A stretch of 11,883 nucleotides of DNA from Baffinella frigidus (GCA_026770585.1 MU646341.1:568714-580596), one strand, 5' to 3'. Shown: positions 1 to 7,536, numbered from the stretch's first letter. Notes: generated from the sequence alone by a model not told the origin. Numbers and translations are program-made.

Positions 1-7
1 GAGAGAG

Positions 8-99
<92 letters not shown>

Positions 100-107
100 A
101 AGAGATG
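1..107. repeat. TA then GA dinucleotide microsatellite
   Basis: A short GA run (1-8) is followed by about 17 TA units to base 42 and then about 26 GA units, decaying into GGGAGAAAGAGA. It is pure simple-sequence DNA with no coding sense. The window also ends in a TA/AT array (11790-11883), so both edges lie in microsatellite. Confidence 0.97.
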
Positions 108-144
108 GTTTACTGGGGGTGGTTGCGGGTATTCGAGACACCCT

Positions 145-261
145 ATCCTGTAAGTGCCCAGTAGGCTCATACGCCCTACGGTAGGGCCCTAGGACCTGCC
201 TAGGACGAGTTAGGGTGAATATTCACCCTATGGATATTCACCCTATGGGCACTTATGGGAT
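145..261. mobile_element. Foldback (MITE-like) element, family A, diverged copy
   Basis: Terminal inverted repeats 145-159 and 247-261 (ATCCTGTAAGTGCCC against the complement of GGGCACTTATGGGAT) match at 13 of 15 positions. The left interior (about 159-205) carries the words AGTAGGCTCATACGCCCTA and CCTAGGACCTGCCTAGGAC, which recur in inverted orientation in the two family A copies at 7656-7863. The right interior differs and contains two copies of ATATTCACCCTATGG, so this copy is rearranged. There is no transposase, so it would be a non-autonomous element. Confidence 0.7.
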
Positions 262-503
262 ATGTAGCATACATACAATATAGCGTATATTACATTATGT
301 TATCCGTGCCCGGATAGCTGATGCAGATAAAGATAAGCTCGCACGGGGTACGTGCCTGGCGCGTAGTATATGTAGCATACATACATACAATAAAGCGTAT
401 ATTACATGTATTATATGTAGCATACATACAATATAGCGTATATTACTTTATGTTATCCGCGCCCAGATAAAGATAAGCTCACACGGGATACGTGACCAGG
501 CCC
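261..503 (+). repeat. Direct duplication of about 90-100 bp with a third partial copy
   Basis: Bases 261-360 and 414-500 are close direct copies, both starting TATGTAGCATACATACAATA and both containing GATAAAGATAAGCTC. A partial copy (369-405) lies between them. The second copy lacks about 12 bases after TTATCCG. The unit is AT-rich at its start and GC-rich at its end. No open frame is conserved. Confidence 0.8.
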
Positions 504-513
504 CGCGTGAAGC

Positions 514-652
514 CTAGCTCTGCCTCAGTCTATTCGGACGAAGCGATTTGGCGCGCCCGGGCTCTTTCGCGCCCCAAAGTTGACGGGGTTGTACCGCGAA
601 GCCAGCATGTCAACTTGAGAATAGTCGGTCAGCCCGAGTGAGGCAGAACTAG
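514..652. mobile_element. Foldback element with CTAGCTCTGCCTCA ends
   Basis: Arms 514-527 and 639-652 are complementary at 13 of 14 positions. Pairing resumes inside at CTATTC (530-535) with GAATAG (617-622), and at AAGTTGAC with GTCAACTT. The same CTAGCTCTG end word makes a separate compact hairpin at 1805-1853, and its complement occurs singly near 11414, so the end is dispersed in the window. Confidence 0.65.
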
Positions 653-715
653 ACCTTCTCCGGGCGCCTCCGAAACTGGCTTGAAGGCCTTTTCTGGTGC
701 AAATTTGATCACGTG

Positions 716-908
716 CCCCCCAGAATCTAATAGGGCAACGTCCTGAAAACCGGGTAGTTAGGCCTACTGTATTGCCTACGGTAGGCCGTATGGCCCCCAG
801 GACCTAATGTTTCATAGGACCCCCCATGGGCCCCTACGGCCTACCGAAGGCAATACCGTAGGCTCAACTACCCGGTTTTCAGGACGTTAGCCTATGAAAT
901 CTGGGGGG
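716..908. mobile_element. Long foldback element (193 bp) with perfect 23-bp inner arms
   Basis: Arms 737-759 and 866-888 are perfect 23-bp inverted repeats (AACGTCCTGAAAACCGGGTA and on). Pairing extends outward with small gaps to six C at 716-721 and six G at 903-908. It extends inward through CTACTGTATTGCCTACGGTAGG-type sequence at about 764-790 paired with about 836-862. Nearly the whole element can fold into one hairpin with a loop near 795-830. The core word is shared with foldbacks at 1323-1406 and 2458-2511. Confidence 0.85.
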
Positions 909-1094
909 TCTTAGAAGATTCGTAGTCCTCCCGAGCGGGTTGCCAGATTCTTGGAAGGGGTCGCCAAAAGTCAAGTCCCCGGAAGGAATAAGGGGAAATG
1001 ATCTACTTTTGGCCTAGTTGAACGCCAGAATTGGCGTTCCCAAAGGGAGCTACCCCCTCCAGCAGTCTGGCGTGGTGGGAGTCCTGTGCGGGTT

Positions 1095-1268
1095 GATCGA
1101 CCACACAGCGGGCTACGAAGGGATTTTCTGCCCATTTTGGGCCGAGTTTCCGTTACCTTATCCGTAGGAACCCCCCTATGTCCCTACGGGTTGCCTACCG
1201 TAGGGTCATAGGTCTTATCGCTTAGGGGTTATTCACGAATGCCTTCGAAGTCCGCTGTGTGGTGCTCG
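1095..1268. mobile_element. Foldback element with CCACACAGCGG arms
   Basis: Arms 1095-1121 and 1242-1268 pair with few mismatches (GACCACACAGCGGGCTACGAAGG against the complement of CCTTCGAAGTCCGCTGTGTGGT). The interior at 1175-1212 is a second palindrome, CCTATGTCCCTACGG to CCGTAGGGTCATAGG, related to the cores at 2172-2211 and 2458-2511. Confidence 0.75.
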
Positions 1269-1322
1269 CGTGGAGCGGGGATAGAATCCCATAGGGTACC
1301 GAGCGGACATTAGGGGGGTTAT

Positions 1323-1406
1323 GCCTACGGTATTGACTACGGTAGGCCGTAGGGCCTTCAGGCCCGGGTTTCTCGTAGGGCTCCTACCGTAGTCAATACC
1401 GTAGAC
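1323..1406. mobile_element. Short foldback element, CTACGGTATTGACTACGG arms
   Basis: Arms of about 22 bp (1325-1346 and 1383-1404) are perfectly complementary and contain the tandem word CTACGGTA. The loop, 1347-1382, is GC-rich. An A-rich tract follows at 1418-1427. The arm sequence matches the inner arms of the 716-908 element, so this may be a core that has lost or never had outer arms. Confidence 0.75.
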
Positions 1407-1460
1407 TTAACTACCCTGAAAAAAAAACGAAGCTACCCTAAATTTGAGCGGTTTTTCCTA

Positions 1461-1683
1461 GAGACTATATAATAGATATAGAGACTATATAATATATGTA
1501 GAGACTCTGTAATGAATTTTAAACCGGAGCGTGATGTGTAGATGTAGATACTACACAATAGATATAGAGACTATACAATACATATATGGGCTATATACTA
1601 CATGTAGAGACTTTATAATAGATGTAGGAACTATTAATAGATGTAGAGGCTATGTAATGGATTTTAAACCGGAGCGTGATGTG
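1461..1683 (+). repeat. AT-rich degenerate minisatellite framed by a 31-bp direct repeat
   Basis: A unit of about 20 bp, GAGACTATATAATAGATATA with variants, repeats from 1461 to about 1650. Two near-identical 31-bp blocks, 1508-1538 and 1653-1683, differ at one base and contain TTTTAAACCGGAGCGTGATG, with an exact offset of 145 bases. This suggests a duplication of one 145-bp block that included part of the minisatellite. Confidence 0.8.
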
Positions 1684-1804
1684 CAGGTTTGCGAAACGAG
1701 CTTCCTCCGCTGTACTCCTCGGGGGATATTGTCAAGGGCACTGAGAAAAAGGTTCGCTTCCAAGAGTCCCCCGTGTAACTTTTGACTTGGACCTCTTCGT
1801 AAAG

Positions 1805-1853
1805 CGTCTAGCTCTGCCCCACTTGATTTGGGCTGGGGGGACAGAGCTAGACG
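1805..1853. repeat. Perfect 12-bp hairpin related to the 514-652 foldback ends
   Basis: Arms 1805-1816 and 1842-1853 are perfectly complementary (CGTCTAGCTCTG with CAGAGCTAGACG), around a 25-nt loop. The arm contains the same CTAGCTCTG word that ends the element at 514-652. Confidence 0.7.
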
Positions 1854-2278
1854 TCGACTTGGGACATACTCGCAAAACATCTGGCTCTGTCCTACGGGGG
1901 ATATTGTCAAGGGCACTGAGGAAAAGGTGCGCTGCCAATGCATTTCATTTCGGAAGATTCCTCTTGCTTCTCGACTTCAAAGAGCGCGGCCCACCGAGAC
2001 AAAAGTCGAGAGTGGAACGTCTCAAAGCAAAAGTGGAACCTCTGTTAACTTAAGAAGTAACAGTGGATAACTGAATCTTGGGGGATGTGGTCAGGAGGAC
2101 TGAGAAAAAGGTCTGCTGCCAATGCATTATCCACGTATGTGCGCTATTCGCTCATTTTAGTCGACAGGACCAGCCTATGTCCTTACGGTATTGCCTGCCG
2201 TAGGGTCCTATGGGTTAAGTTGGGTTAGGGTGTTGTCAAGGGGACTGAGAGAAAGGTCCGCTGCCGATGCATTTCATT

Positions 2279-2406
2279 TCGGAAGATAACTGAATCTTTT
2301 CAATAGGAGGCTGAAAAGGAGAAATTAGTTAAGGCATAGTAAATTTAATTAGGCCTCCTAATTAAATGACAACGCTAATTAGGGAACTGATTCAGGTATC
2401 TTCCGA
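2279..2406. mobile_element. Foldback element, family B, copy 1
   Basis: Ends 2279-2296 and 2389-2406 are inverted repeats (TCGGAAGATAACTGAATC against the complement of GATTCAGGTATCTTCCGA, one mismatch). The centre carries GTAAATTTAATTAGG (2339-2353) followed by CCTCCTAATTAAAT, itself palindromic. A second copy with the same ends and centre lies at 7001-7134. The element separates the two copies of a direct duplication (2129-2260 and 2416-2550), consistent with insertion. Its left end abuts one of the 55-bp repeats. Confidence 0.85.
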
Positions 2407-2457
2407 GATGACATCATCCACGTATGGGCTATTCGCGCAGTTTAGTCAACAGGGCCA

Positions 2458-2511
2458 GCCTATGCCCCTACCGTATTGCCCCTACGGTAGGCAATACCGT
2501 AGGGTCCTATG
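2458..2511. repeat. CCTACGGTA core palindrome within the direct-repeat field
   Basis: The stretch CCTACCGTATTGCC, CCTACGG, GGCAATACCGTAGG folds on itself and is bounded by CCTATG and CCTATGGG. A less complete version is at 2172-2211 in the partner of the direct duplication. It is the same core that forms the middle of the foldbacks at 716-908, 1095-1268 and 1323-1406. Confidence 0.7.
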
Positions 2512-2564
2512 GGTTAGGATGTTGTCAGGGGAATTCAGAAAAAGGTTCCTTGCCAAGAGTCCCC

Positions 2565-2751
2565 CATCTACACGAGGCTATCCATGCGAATATAATAAAA
2601 GAACATTTTAAAATTTGTGGGGAAATGATCACGTTTCCGTACGGATGTCCGTACAGAAACGTGATCAAATGCTGACATTTGGCGTGTTTCCTGGGCAACC
2701 ATCCAATAATTAACTTGTGAATCTGTTCGCATGGATAGCCTCGTGTGGATG
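2565..2751. mobile_element. Foldback element with 26-bp ends and a central short-loop hairpin
   Basis: Ends 2565-2590 and 2726-2751 are complementary at 25 of 26 positions (ACACGAGGCTATCCATGCGA in the left arm). Near the middle, 2627-2645 and 2648-2666 form a 19-bp hairpin with a 2-nt loop (GATCACGTTTCCGTACGGA and its complement, one mismatch). Sequence between the arms and the hairpin is AT-rich and unpaired. Confidence 0.8.
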
Positions 2752-2984
2752 CAACTGTTTGACGCCCGGATTTCGAAGGATCTCAATGTTTTTGCGTCCA
2801 TCTAAAGTTTTATGCTATCTTAGGCATTGGTTCATGATAAGATGCACCCCCCTACCCGTAAGGTGACACAGTGTTTTCGAACTGTTGCGATATCATACGT
2901 ACCTAAACCACTGATTCTCGGGTTCGAGAATGTCGGTTGGAAGATAGAATCCCTCCGCCTTCGGGCGCGGTGGACCTCGTTGTA

Positions 2985-3041
2985 AAACGTGCATTTATGT
3001 GTGAAACGTGCATTTATGTGTAAAACGTGCATTTATGTGTC
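2985..3041 (+). repeat. Three tandem copies of a 19-bp unit
   Basis: Three head-to-tail copies of AAACGTGCATTTATGTGTG, with a single variable base at the unit junction, occupy about 57 bases. The copies are contiguous without spacers, so this is a minisatellite and not a CRISPR array. The preceding stretch 2752-2984 holds nothing I can identify. Confidence 0.9.
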
Positions 3042-3162
3042 AAACCTTAGAGGTGGATATTCTGGGAGTGTTTTCTGAAGTCGCCTAAGCGTTCAAACGT
3101 GCAGTCGAAACCGTGTTTGGTCCTACCAGGATCGCTCCACAATCTCCACGTTGCAATCGCGT

Positions 3163-3705
3163 GAGTTGGTGTTTCGTATGGATGGCTGACGAGGGGCTCC
3201 TCGCAACCTGCCGGAGGCCTTTGAAGAGAGAGAGAGAGAGAGAGAGACAGAGCGAGAGAGTGAGCGAGAGAGAGAGAGAGAGCGAGAGAGAGAGAGAGAG
3301 CGAGCGAGAGAGAGAGAGAGCGAGAGAGAGAGAGAGCGAGAGAGAGAGAGAGAGCGAGAGAGAGAGAGAGAGCGAGCGAGAGAGAGAGCGAGCGAGAGAG
3401 AGAGAGAGCGAGAGAGAGAGAGAGCGAGAGAGAGAGAGAGAGCGAGAGAGAGAGAGAGCGAGCGAGCGAGAGAGAGAGAGAGCGTTGGTGTTTCAGTTTG
3501 ATGGCTGACAAGGGAGACTCGCAACCTCTCAGAGGCCTCTGGAGAGAGAGAGAGAGAGAGAGAGTGCGAGAGAGAGTGAGCGAGAGAGTGAGCGAGAGAG
3601 AGTGAGCGAGAGAGAGAGACAGAGCGAGAGAGAGAGAGATCGTTGGAGTTTCGGTTTGATGGCTGGCGGTGGAGGCTCGCAACCTCCCGGAGGCGAGACT
3701 CGCAA
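3163..3705 (+). repeat. GA-rich arrays punctuated by three copies of a 65-bp unit
   Basis: Two arrays of (GA)n interspersed with GAGCGAGAGA (about 3223-3482 and 3542-3640) alternate with a unit of about 65 bp at 3163-3222, 3484-3541 and 3641-3705. The unit runs GTTGGTGTTTC, TTTGATGGCTG, CTCGCAACCT, GGAGGC. The layout is a higher-order repeat: one unit plus one GA array, copied. On the minus strand the arrays give a long open frame of alternating Leu and Ser, a composition artefact. Confidence 0.9.
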
Positions 3706-3877
3706 CCTTACAAAGCACTAATCTGCAACATACATCTAATCTGCAACGTGTGCGCCTGGTGCAGCGGCCAGGATCGCACGGACAATTACCCATCGGGGGT
3801 CACCGCAACACGCTCATGGATGGTCTCGCCCCCTCATGTACAAACAGATTCAATCTCATATGGCAACATACTCGATT

Positions 3878-3985
3878 TGAAACACCGTTTTGCTATCGCG
3901 GGGGTGGGATTTTGTGCTGTGGTAGAGCTACCTCGAGGCTAAGATAGCAAATTCCACCCTTAAGATGACACAAAACGGTGTTTCA
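3878..3985. mobile_element. Small foldback with TGAAACACCGTTTTG arms
   Basis: Arms 3878-3892 and 3971-3985 are perfect 15-bp inverted repeats. Inside, GCTATC (3892-3897) pairs with GATAGC (3943-3948), with GGGTGG and CCACCC nearby. The 108-bp element sits in a gene-free stretch. Confidence 0.7.
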
Positions 3986-4059
3986 GATTGGACCTGTTTC
4001 CGCATTAAATCGTTCCCCTCCAGGCTGCTCCGGACTCTACACACGAACAACCCACAATC

Positions 4060-4112
4060 CACAAACCCTCAACCCTCATCCCTAAACCCTAGACCCGAAA
4101 CCCTAAACCCTA
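4060..4112 (+). repeat. Short degenerate telomere-like tract (CCCTAAA)
   Basis: About 50 bases of variants on CCCTAAA (CCCTCAA, CCCTCAT, CCCTAAACCCTAGA, CCCGAAACCCTAAACCCTA). The unit corresponds to TTTAGGG, the telomere repeat of plants and of several algal groups. It is heavily mutated and interstitial, with unique DNA on both sides. Confidence 0.8.
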
Positions 4113-4251
4113 CACACCAACATTCCACAAGCAAAAACCTCTACGAAGATTCAAAGACTCTTGCTTTTGGATTGTTCGTGTGTACGGTCTTTGCCGCCGC
4201 GGACACGCTAGGCGTGGTAGTCAGGGGCGTGTCTGTGGACAAGCCCGTGTG

Positions 4252-4329
4252 ACTCAATGTTTAAAGTCACCCAGTCTACTCAATGTGTAAAGTCACTCAG
4301 TCTACTCAATTTGTAAAGTCACTCAGTCT
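4252..4329 (+). repeat. Three tandem copies of a 26-bp unit
   Basis: Units 4252-4277, 4278-4303 and 4304-4329 follow ACTCAATGTGTAAAGTCACT plus CAGTCT with one to three differences. A single diverged copy lies at about 4696-4721, just beyond the right end of the following foldback. There are no spacers. Confidence 0.9.
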
Positions 4330-4331
4330 GT

Positions 4332-4692
4332 GGACACGCCACACGACGCTGCTTGTGACCTCTAATCGGGCTCGAATTCCTTTACTAGGGATTTTGAAGG
4401 CCTAAAGAGGCATCATTGCACACGCTGTGCACGTGTTGTAAAAAGTAAAGTCCTAAAACAATTTTCTGGGTAATAGTCGTTTCAACGGGGTCGCAGAAGG
4501 GTCTGGAACGATCCGGATCTATTTCAAGTGTGTGGGTGAAGAAGGGATTATAAAGACTCAAATTATGCCCGTGACCGGTATCTCCCGAAAACTCGTGGTA
4601 GTTCAGATCTGACCTAAAAAAAATTAAGCCAGATTACTACACAAATTCCAGGGTGGATTAGAGGTCACCAGTGGCGTCGTGTGGACGCCCGT
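4332..4692. mobile_element. Foldback of about 360 bp with about 35-bp imperfect ends
   Basis: The ends 4332-4368 and 4655-4692 pair well (CCACACGACGC with GCGTCGTGTGG; GTGACCTCTAATC with GATTAGAGGTCAC), with short mismatched patches. A 26-bp repeat occurs just outside both ends (three copies left, one right), which may reflect the local DNA into which it inserted. The 285-bp interior has no open frame or motif I recognise. It contains ATTACTACACAAATT near 4634-4648, a word shared with other foldbacks at about 6193 and 11151-11210. Confidence 0.7.
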
Positions 4693-4995
4693 GTGACTTC
4701 ATGTGTAAAGTCACTCAGCCTACCTGACTTCTTCAGCCCGCTGTCGGGGAGGGAACACTTCAGCAGGTTCAAAGACTTTCACCTGAATCCGAAGCCAGAT
4801 TCTGGCCTGGGGCTTTGATTCTGTGCCGAGGTCGCTCGAGAGCGGTTCGCGTGTAGGGTAGGGTGTAAGGGCGATGGGGAACAGGCCTGTCCGCGGCATC
4901 GGGACTCGCGGCACTGTGCTTGGAGCCACCGCGTGACATTCGAATTCATTTTACTGCCGTGTAGTTCGTTTGGTACACGTATTTTTACGCTGCAC

Positions 4996-5170
4996 TGAAC
5001 CCTGGACCCTAAACCCTGAACCATAAACCATAAACCCTACACCCTAAACCCTAAACCCTGAACCCGAAACCCTAAACCCTAAACCCTACAACCTGAACCC
5101 TACACCCCATACCCCAAACCCCAAACTCCAAACCCCAAACCCCAAACCCCAAACCCCAAACCCCATACCC
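4996..5170 (+). repeat. Interstitial telomere-like array changing from CCCTAAA to CCCCAAA
   Basis: From 4996 to about 5104 the array is CCCTAAA with variants (CCCTGAA, CCATAAA, CCCGAAA, CCCTACA). From about 5105 to 5168 it becomes regular CCCCAAA (CCCCATA at both margins). The second half is far more homogeneous than the first. It is immediately followed by the first copy of the 75-bp unit. Confidence 0.88.
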
Positions 5171-5694
5171 GCAGCGCCGTCGCTGTTAGACGATCCGCCG
5201 AAGAAGAAGGGGCCGTCACTTGCCCGCAAGCCGTCTCAATCAGACCCTAACCCCTCTGTTAGCAGCCACCGGTGTCTTTGGGAAACGGTCCATCTAACCG
5301 ATTCCCGTACACACTACCCCAGTGCTTCACAACCTTCCCCGTTTGTAAAGGCTGTGGGACTGCTCGAGAAAGCAAGAGGGGCCTATTCACAGCCTTTTTA
5401 CACACCGCGTCAGTTTCACAGCCTTGGCAAACTGACGCGGTTTCCCCGCGCAGCGCCGTCGCTGTTAGACGATCCGCCGAAGATGAAGGGCCCTTCACTT
5501 ACGCGCAAGACCTCTCAATCAGAAGGGTCTCTCAGATTCTGAGCGTTTTCTCGCTACGTCAACTTTCGATTGACCCCCATCATGTCTCAAGTAGAACCTC
5601 TAAACCCGAAACCTAACACCCACAGCGCCGTCGCTGTTAGACGATCCGCCGAAGAGGAAGGGCCCGTCACTTGCGCGCAAGACCTCTCAATCGG
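5171..5694 (+). repeat. Three direct copies of a 75-bp unit (CAGCGCCGTCGCTGTTAGAC)
   Basis: Copies at 5171-5243, 5450-5523 and 5623-5694 are about 90% alike. In the plus frame each reads APSLLDDPPK, then a short basic stretch ending in RK(P/T)SQS. Copies 1 and 2 lie in one continuous open frame (about 5105-5542) without an ATG before copy 1. Copy 3 continues in its own open frame through TKPKTSGAAKPRSRT. Differences between copies are mixed synonymous and replacement, so coding is unproven. They could be degraded exons or noncoding repeats. Confidence 0.75.
5345..5440. repeat. Two short hairpins between copies of the 75-bp unit
   Basis: GTAAAGGCTGTG (5345-5356) can pair with CACAGCCTTTTTAC (5389-5402). 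CCGCGTCAGTTT (5405-5416) pairs perfectly with AAACTGACGCGG (5429-5440) around a 12-nt loop that contains another CACAGCC. They are too small to class as an element. Confidence 0.5.
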
Positions 5695-6120
5695 ACGGGG
5701 CGATTAAGACGAAGCCAAAAACGTCAGGCGCCGCTAAGCCAAGGTCCCGCACGACCACCCGAGAATGCTGGAGGATCCTATTTACATGTGGGGTTGTAAA
5801 TATTTGTACCAGGATAACGTAACCAACCTCGTGACGAAGCCAAAAGCGTCCGGCGCCGCTAAGCCGAGGTCCCGCACGAGAAAGCTAGCGGGGAATAATT
5901 TAAAACCGAGATCCACTCGAGAATGCTGGTCGCGCACGAGAAAACTAGAGGGGCCTATTTAAAACCGAGCACTCGAGAATGCTGGAGGATCATATTTACA
6001 TGTGGGGTTGTAAATATGTGTACCGGGATAACGCAACCAACCTCGTGACTGGTAGTTTCGCAGAGTTACGTGACCAGCCTCGCGAGAGGTACGACACAAA
6101 TGCCCATAAAAGCAAACTGT

Positions 6121-6178
6121 TTTCAATAGGCCCCTCTATCATTTTCGTGTGGGAGATTGCTAGAGGGGCCTATTGAAA
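6121..6178. repeat. Perfect 18-bp inverted repeat at the centre of the inverted block B pair
   Basis: TTTCAATAGGCCCCTCTA (6121-6138) and TAGAGGGGCCTATTGAAA (6161-6178) are perfectly complementary with a 22-nt loop. Single copies of AGAGGGGCCTATT also occur at about 5947 and 5377. Confidence 0.8.
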
Positions 6179-6433
6179 CCCGAGATATAGCCTTTGTGTA
6201 GTGACTTTCATTGCCTTTGGAGCCAATCTAGGCGAAATTAGGCCAGACGCGAGGTTGGAACACCCTATCATGGTACAAAGGTTTACAACTCCACATGTAA
6301 ATAGGCCCTTCTTGCATTCTCGAGCGGTCGCACCCACTCGAGGCTAGAAGTGTGACTATTTTAAAACCGGGATTCCTGTACAAGTGAAGGGAAAAAAAGA
6401 AATGTGTAGTAATTTTCACACAAATAGGGGCGT

Positions 6434-6475
6434 TTGGTCACGTATCTGACAGAAATCTGTTAGATACGTGACCAA
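6434..6475. repeat. 20-bp hairpin with a 2-nt loop
   Basis: TTGGTCACGTATCTGACAGA (6434-6453) and TCTGTTAGATACGTGACCAA (6456-6475) pair along 20 bp, with one G-T type mismatch and a loop of AA. It resembles the hairpin at 2627-2666 in size, loop and the shared TCACGT/ACGTGA start. The sequence ATACGTGACCAATA recurs singly at about 6661. Confidence 0.85.
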
Positions 6476-6545
6476 GCCTGCCCGACACTGGTACTAAATT
6501 TAACAACCCCACGTATAAAATACTGCTTCTTCCAGCCTCGAGTGG

Positions 6546-6720
6546 CCCCGCCCGATCGCATATGAATCGTGATTTAATTTAATTAAAAATATTTTGATGA
6601 TGTCTAAGGGGTGACTATGTCAAGTTTTAAAGTTACTTTACGTGAAGGCTAAGACGACAAATACGTGACCAATACCATCCTTAAGATAGCAAACCAACAT
6701 GTTTGGGCCCGCGTATCATA
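6546..6720. other. Unassigned AT-rich spacer
   Basis: No reading frame, inverted repeat or tandem unit that I can support. It contains homopolymer-rich AT sequence around 6570-6600 and TACGTGACCAATA near 6662, which echoes the hairpin at 6434-6475. Confidence 0.5.
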
Positions 6721-6726
6721 CCCAGG

Positions 6727-6902
6727 GCCCTATGGTGGTCCTAGAGGGGGAGGGGGGTTCCTTATGGGCGAGGTACCCCTGTACAGGGATACCTAGCTCA
6801 TAAGAAATCGCCCCCCCCTAGGACCCTACAGTAGGACCATGCCTAGGGTCCTATGGTGGTCCTGGGGGGGGGGCAGTTTCTTACGAGCGAGGTACCCCTG
6901 TA
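6727..6902. mobile_element. Family K palindromes: a half copy followed by a full 121-bp copy
   Basis: The full copy 6782-6902 starts TACAGGGATACCTAGCTCAT and ends with the near complement, GAGCGAGGTACCCCTGTA. It is palindromic almost to its centre, through a C-run, CCTAGGACC and TAGGACCATGCCTAGGGTCCTA. The preceding 6727-6783 is only a right half (GGTGGTCCTAG, G-run, TTCCTTATGGGCGAGGTACC), so the pair is head to tail with the first copy truncated. It is one of five copies in the window. Confidence 0.85.
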
Positions 6903-7000
6903 AGCCCCGAGGACAATCCCTGACGGGCCGAGGCGGGCTCGTCCTGGACTAGGCCCTCCGCACAGTGACCGTATTCTCGAGTGACCCCTGTAATCTCATC

Positions 7001-7134
7001 TCGGAAGATAACTGAATCCGTTCATTTTCAATAGGAGGTTTAATAGGAGAAATTAGTTTGGGCATAGTAAATTTAATTAGGCCTCCTAATTAAATGAAAA
7101 CGCTTATTAGGGAAGTGGTTCAGTTATCGTTCGA
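7001..7134. mobile_element. Foldback element, family B, copy 2
   Basis: The ends 7001-7018 and 7117-7134 are inverted repeats (TCGGAAGATAACTGAATC against the complement of GGTTCAGTTATCGTTCGA, three mismatches). The interior closely matches 2279-2406, including GTAAATTTAATTAGG (7067-7081) and CCTCCTAATTAAATGA. It is about 134 bp against 128 bp for copy 1, the difference lying just after the left end (CGTTCATTT). Confidence 0.87.
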
Positions 7135-7225
7135 GGTGGAATCGAGGTGCCCCTCTTGACCCTCCCCGACGCGCGTGTGCAGGCGGCAACTTCCCGATTG
7201 AGTGAGCACTCTCAAACATCAGTGA

Positions 7226-7303
7226 CGCGAGTGTGAATGGCTCAAAGGGCCTCGCGAGTGTGAATGGCTCAAAGGGTCCAATTTCCAATGGCTCAAAGGG
7301 CCC
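7226..7303 (+). repeat. Three copies of a 27-bp unit containing AATGGCTCAAAGGG
   Basis: Copies 7226-7251 and 7253-7279 share CGCGAGTGTGAATGGCTCAA followed by AGGG. A shorter third copy is at 7286-7303. The complement CACTCGCG follows at 7308. The plus frame reads NGSKG repeatedly, but the open frame is short and bounded by repeat DNA, so I do not call a gene. Confidence 0.8.
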
Positions 7304-7415
7304 AAGCACTCGCGCGATTTCCAGCCGCCCGACGCAGCGTGTTCTTTCAAGGGGTTTCTTGTACAGTCAGCCCCGCGCCACTGGCGAGGGGGGGCCTGCG
7401 AGGGGCTCGTGCGTG

Positions 7416-7536
7416 TACAGGGGTACCTCGCTCACAAGAAACCGCGCCCCCCTAGGACCCTACAGTAGGACCATGCCCATGGCCCTACGGTGGTCCTAGG
7501 GGGGGGGCGGTTTCTTATGAGCGAGGTACCCCTGTA
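7416..7536. mobile_element. Family K palindrome, full 121-bp copy
   Basis: Ends TACAGGGGTACCTCGCTCA and its complement TGAGCGAGGTACCCCTGTA are perfect. The arms continue through AGAAACCGC and GCGGTTTCTTA, a C6/G9 run and CCTAGGACC to a centre near CCATGCCCATGG. This is the least damaged copy. The length equals that of the copies at 6782-6902 and 8042-8162. Confidence 0.9.

Larger units (their letters stand above)
1721..2560 (+). repeat. Field of five dispersed direct repeats of about 45-63 bp
   Basis: Copies lie at 1721-1766, 1896-1958, 2080-2129, 2228-2288 and 2517-2560. Each has the form GGGGGATATTGTCAAGGGCA, then CTGAGAAAAAGGT, then (in three copies) GCTGCCAATGCAT. Two copies end CATTTCATTTCGGAAGA. 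A larger direct duplication is superimposed: 2129-2260 matches 2416-2550, including ATCCACGTATG, CAGCCTATG and TATGGGTTAGG. Short open frames over these copies read alike only because the DNA is repeated. Confidence 0.8.
5709..6545. repeat. Duplicated and inverted block array
   Basis: Block A (ACGAAGCCAAAA, GGCGCCGCTAAGCC, GGTCCCGCACGA) is at 5709-5753 and 5834-5878. Block B (CGAGAATGCTGGAGGATC, TTTACATGTGGGGTTGTAAA, ACCAACCTCGTGAC) is at 5760-5836 and 5974-6049. It recurs inverted at 6250-6324 and, more diverged, inverted at 6488-6545. The direct and inverted copies of B make an inverted repeat of roughly 350 bp (5974-6324). Short frames across A read TKPK.SGAAKPRSRT in two different frames and are broken by stops. 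Confidence 0.75.

Noticed and set aside
1650-2070. Several 70-97 codon frames on both strands
   Set aside because: All overlap the 55-bp repeat copies and share residues only because the DNA is repeated. Start codons and lengths are inconsistent.
2627-2666. Intrinsic (bacterial-type) terminator
   Set aside because: Strong hairpin but no following T-run, no upstream gene, and not a bacterial sequence.
2915-2937. tRNA T-arm-like GGTTCGA
   Set aside because: It is a simple 7-bp hairpin (ATTCTCG with CGAGAAT), with no acceptor, D or anticodon arms in register.
3113-3508. 131-codon plus-strand open frame of Glu-Arg repeats
   Set aside because: The same GA array read on the other strand; a composition artefact.
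3047-3793. 248-codon minus-strand open frame
   Set aside because: Nearly all Leu-Ser alternation produced by the GA arrays, with no coding signal outside the repeat.
2985-4329. Possible CRISPR arrays from the 19-bp and 26-bp repeats
   Set aside because: Copies are contiguous with no spacers, only three units each, in a eukaryotic context.
4720-5024. Minus-strand frames of 69 and 81 codons
   Set aside because: No GC3 pattern, splice logic or motif; one overlaps the telomere-like array.
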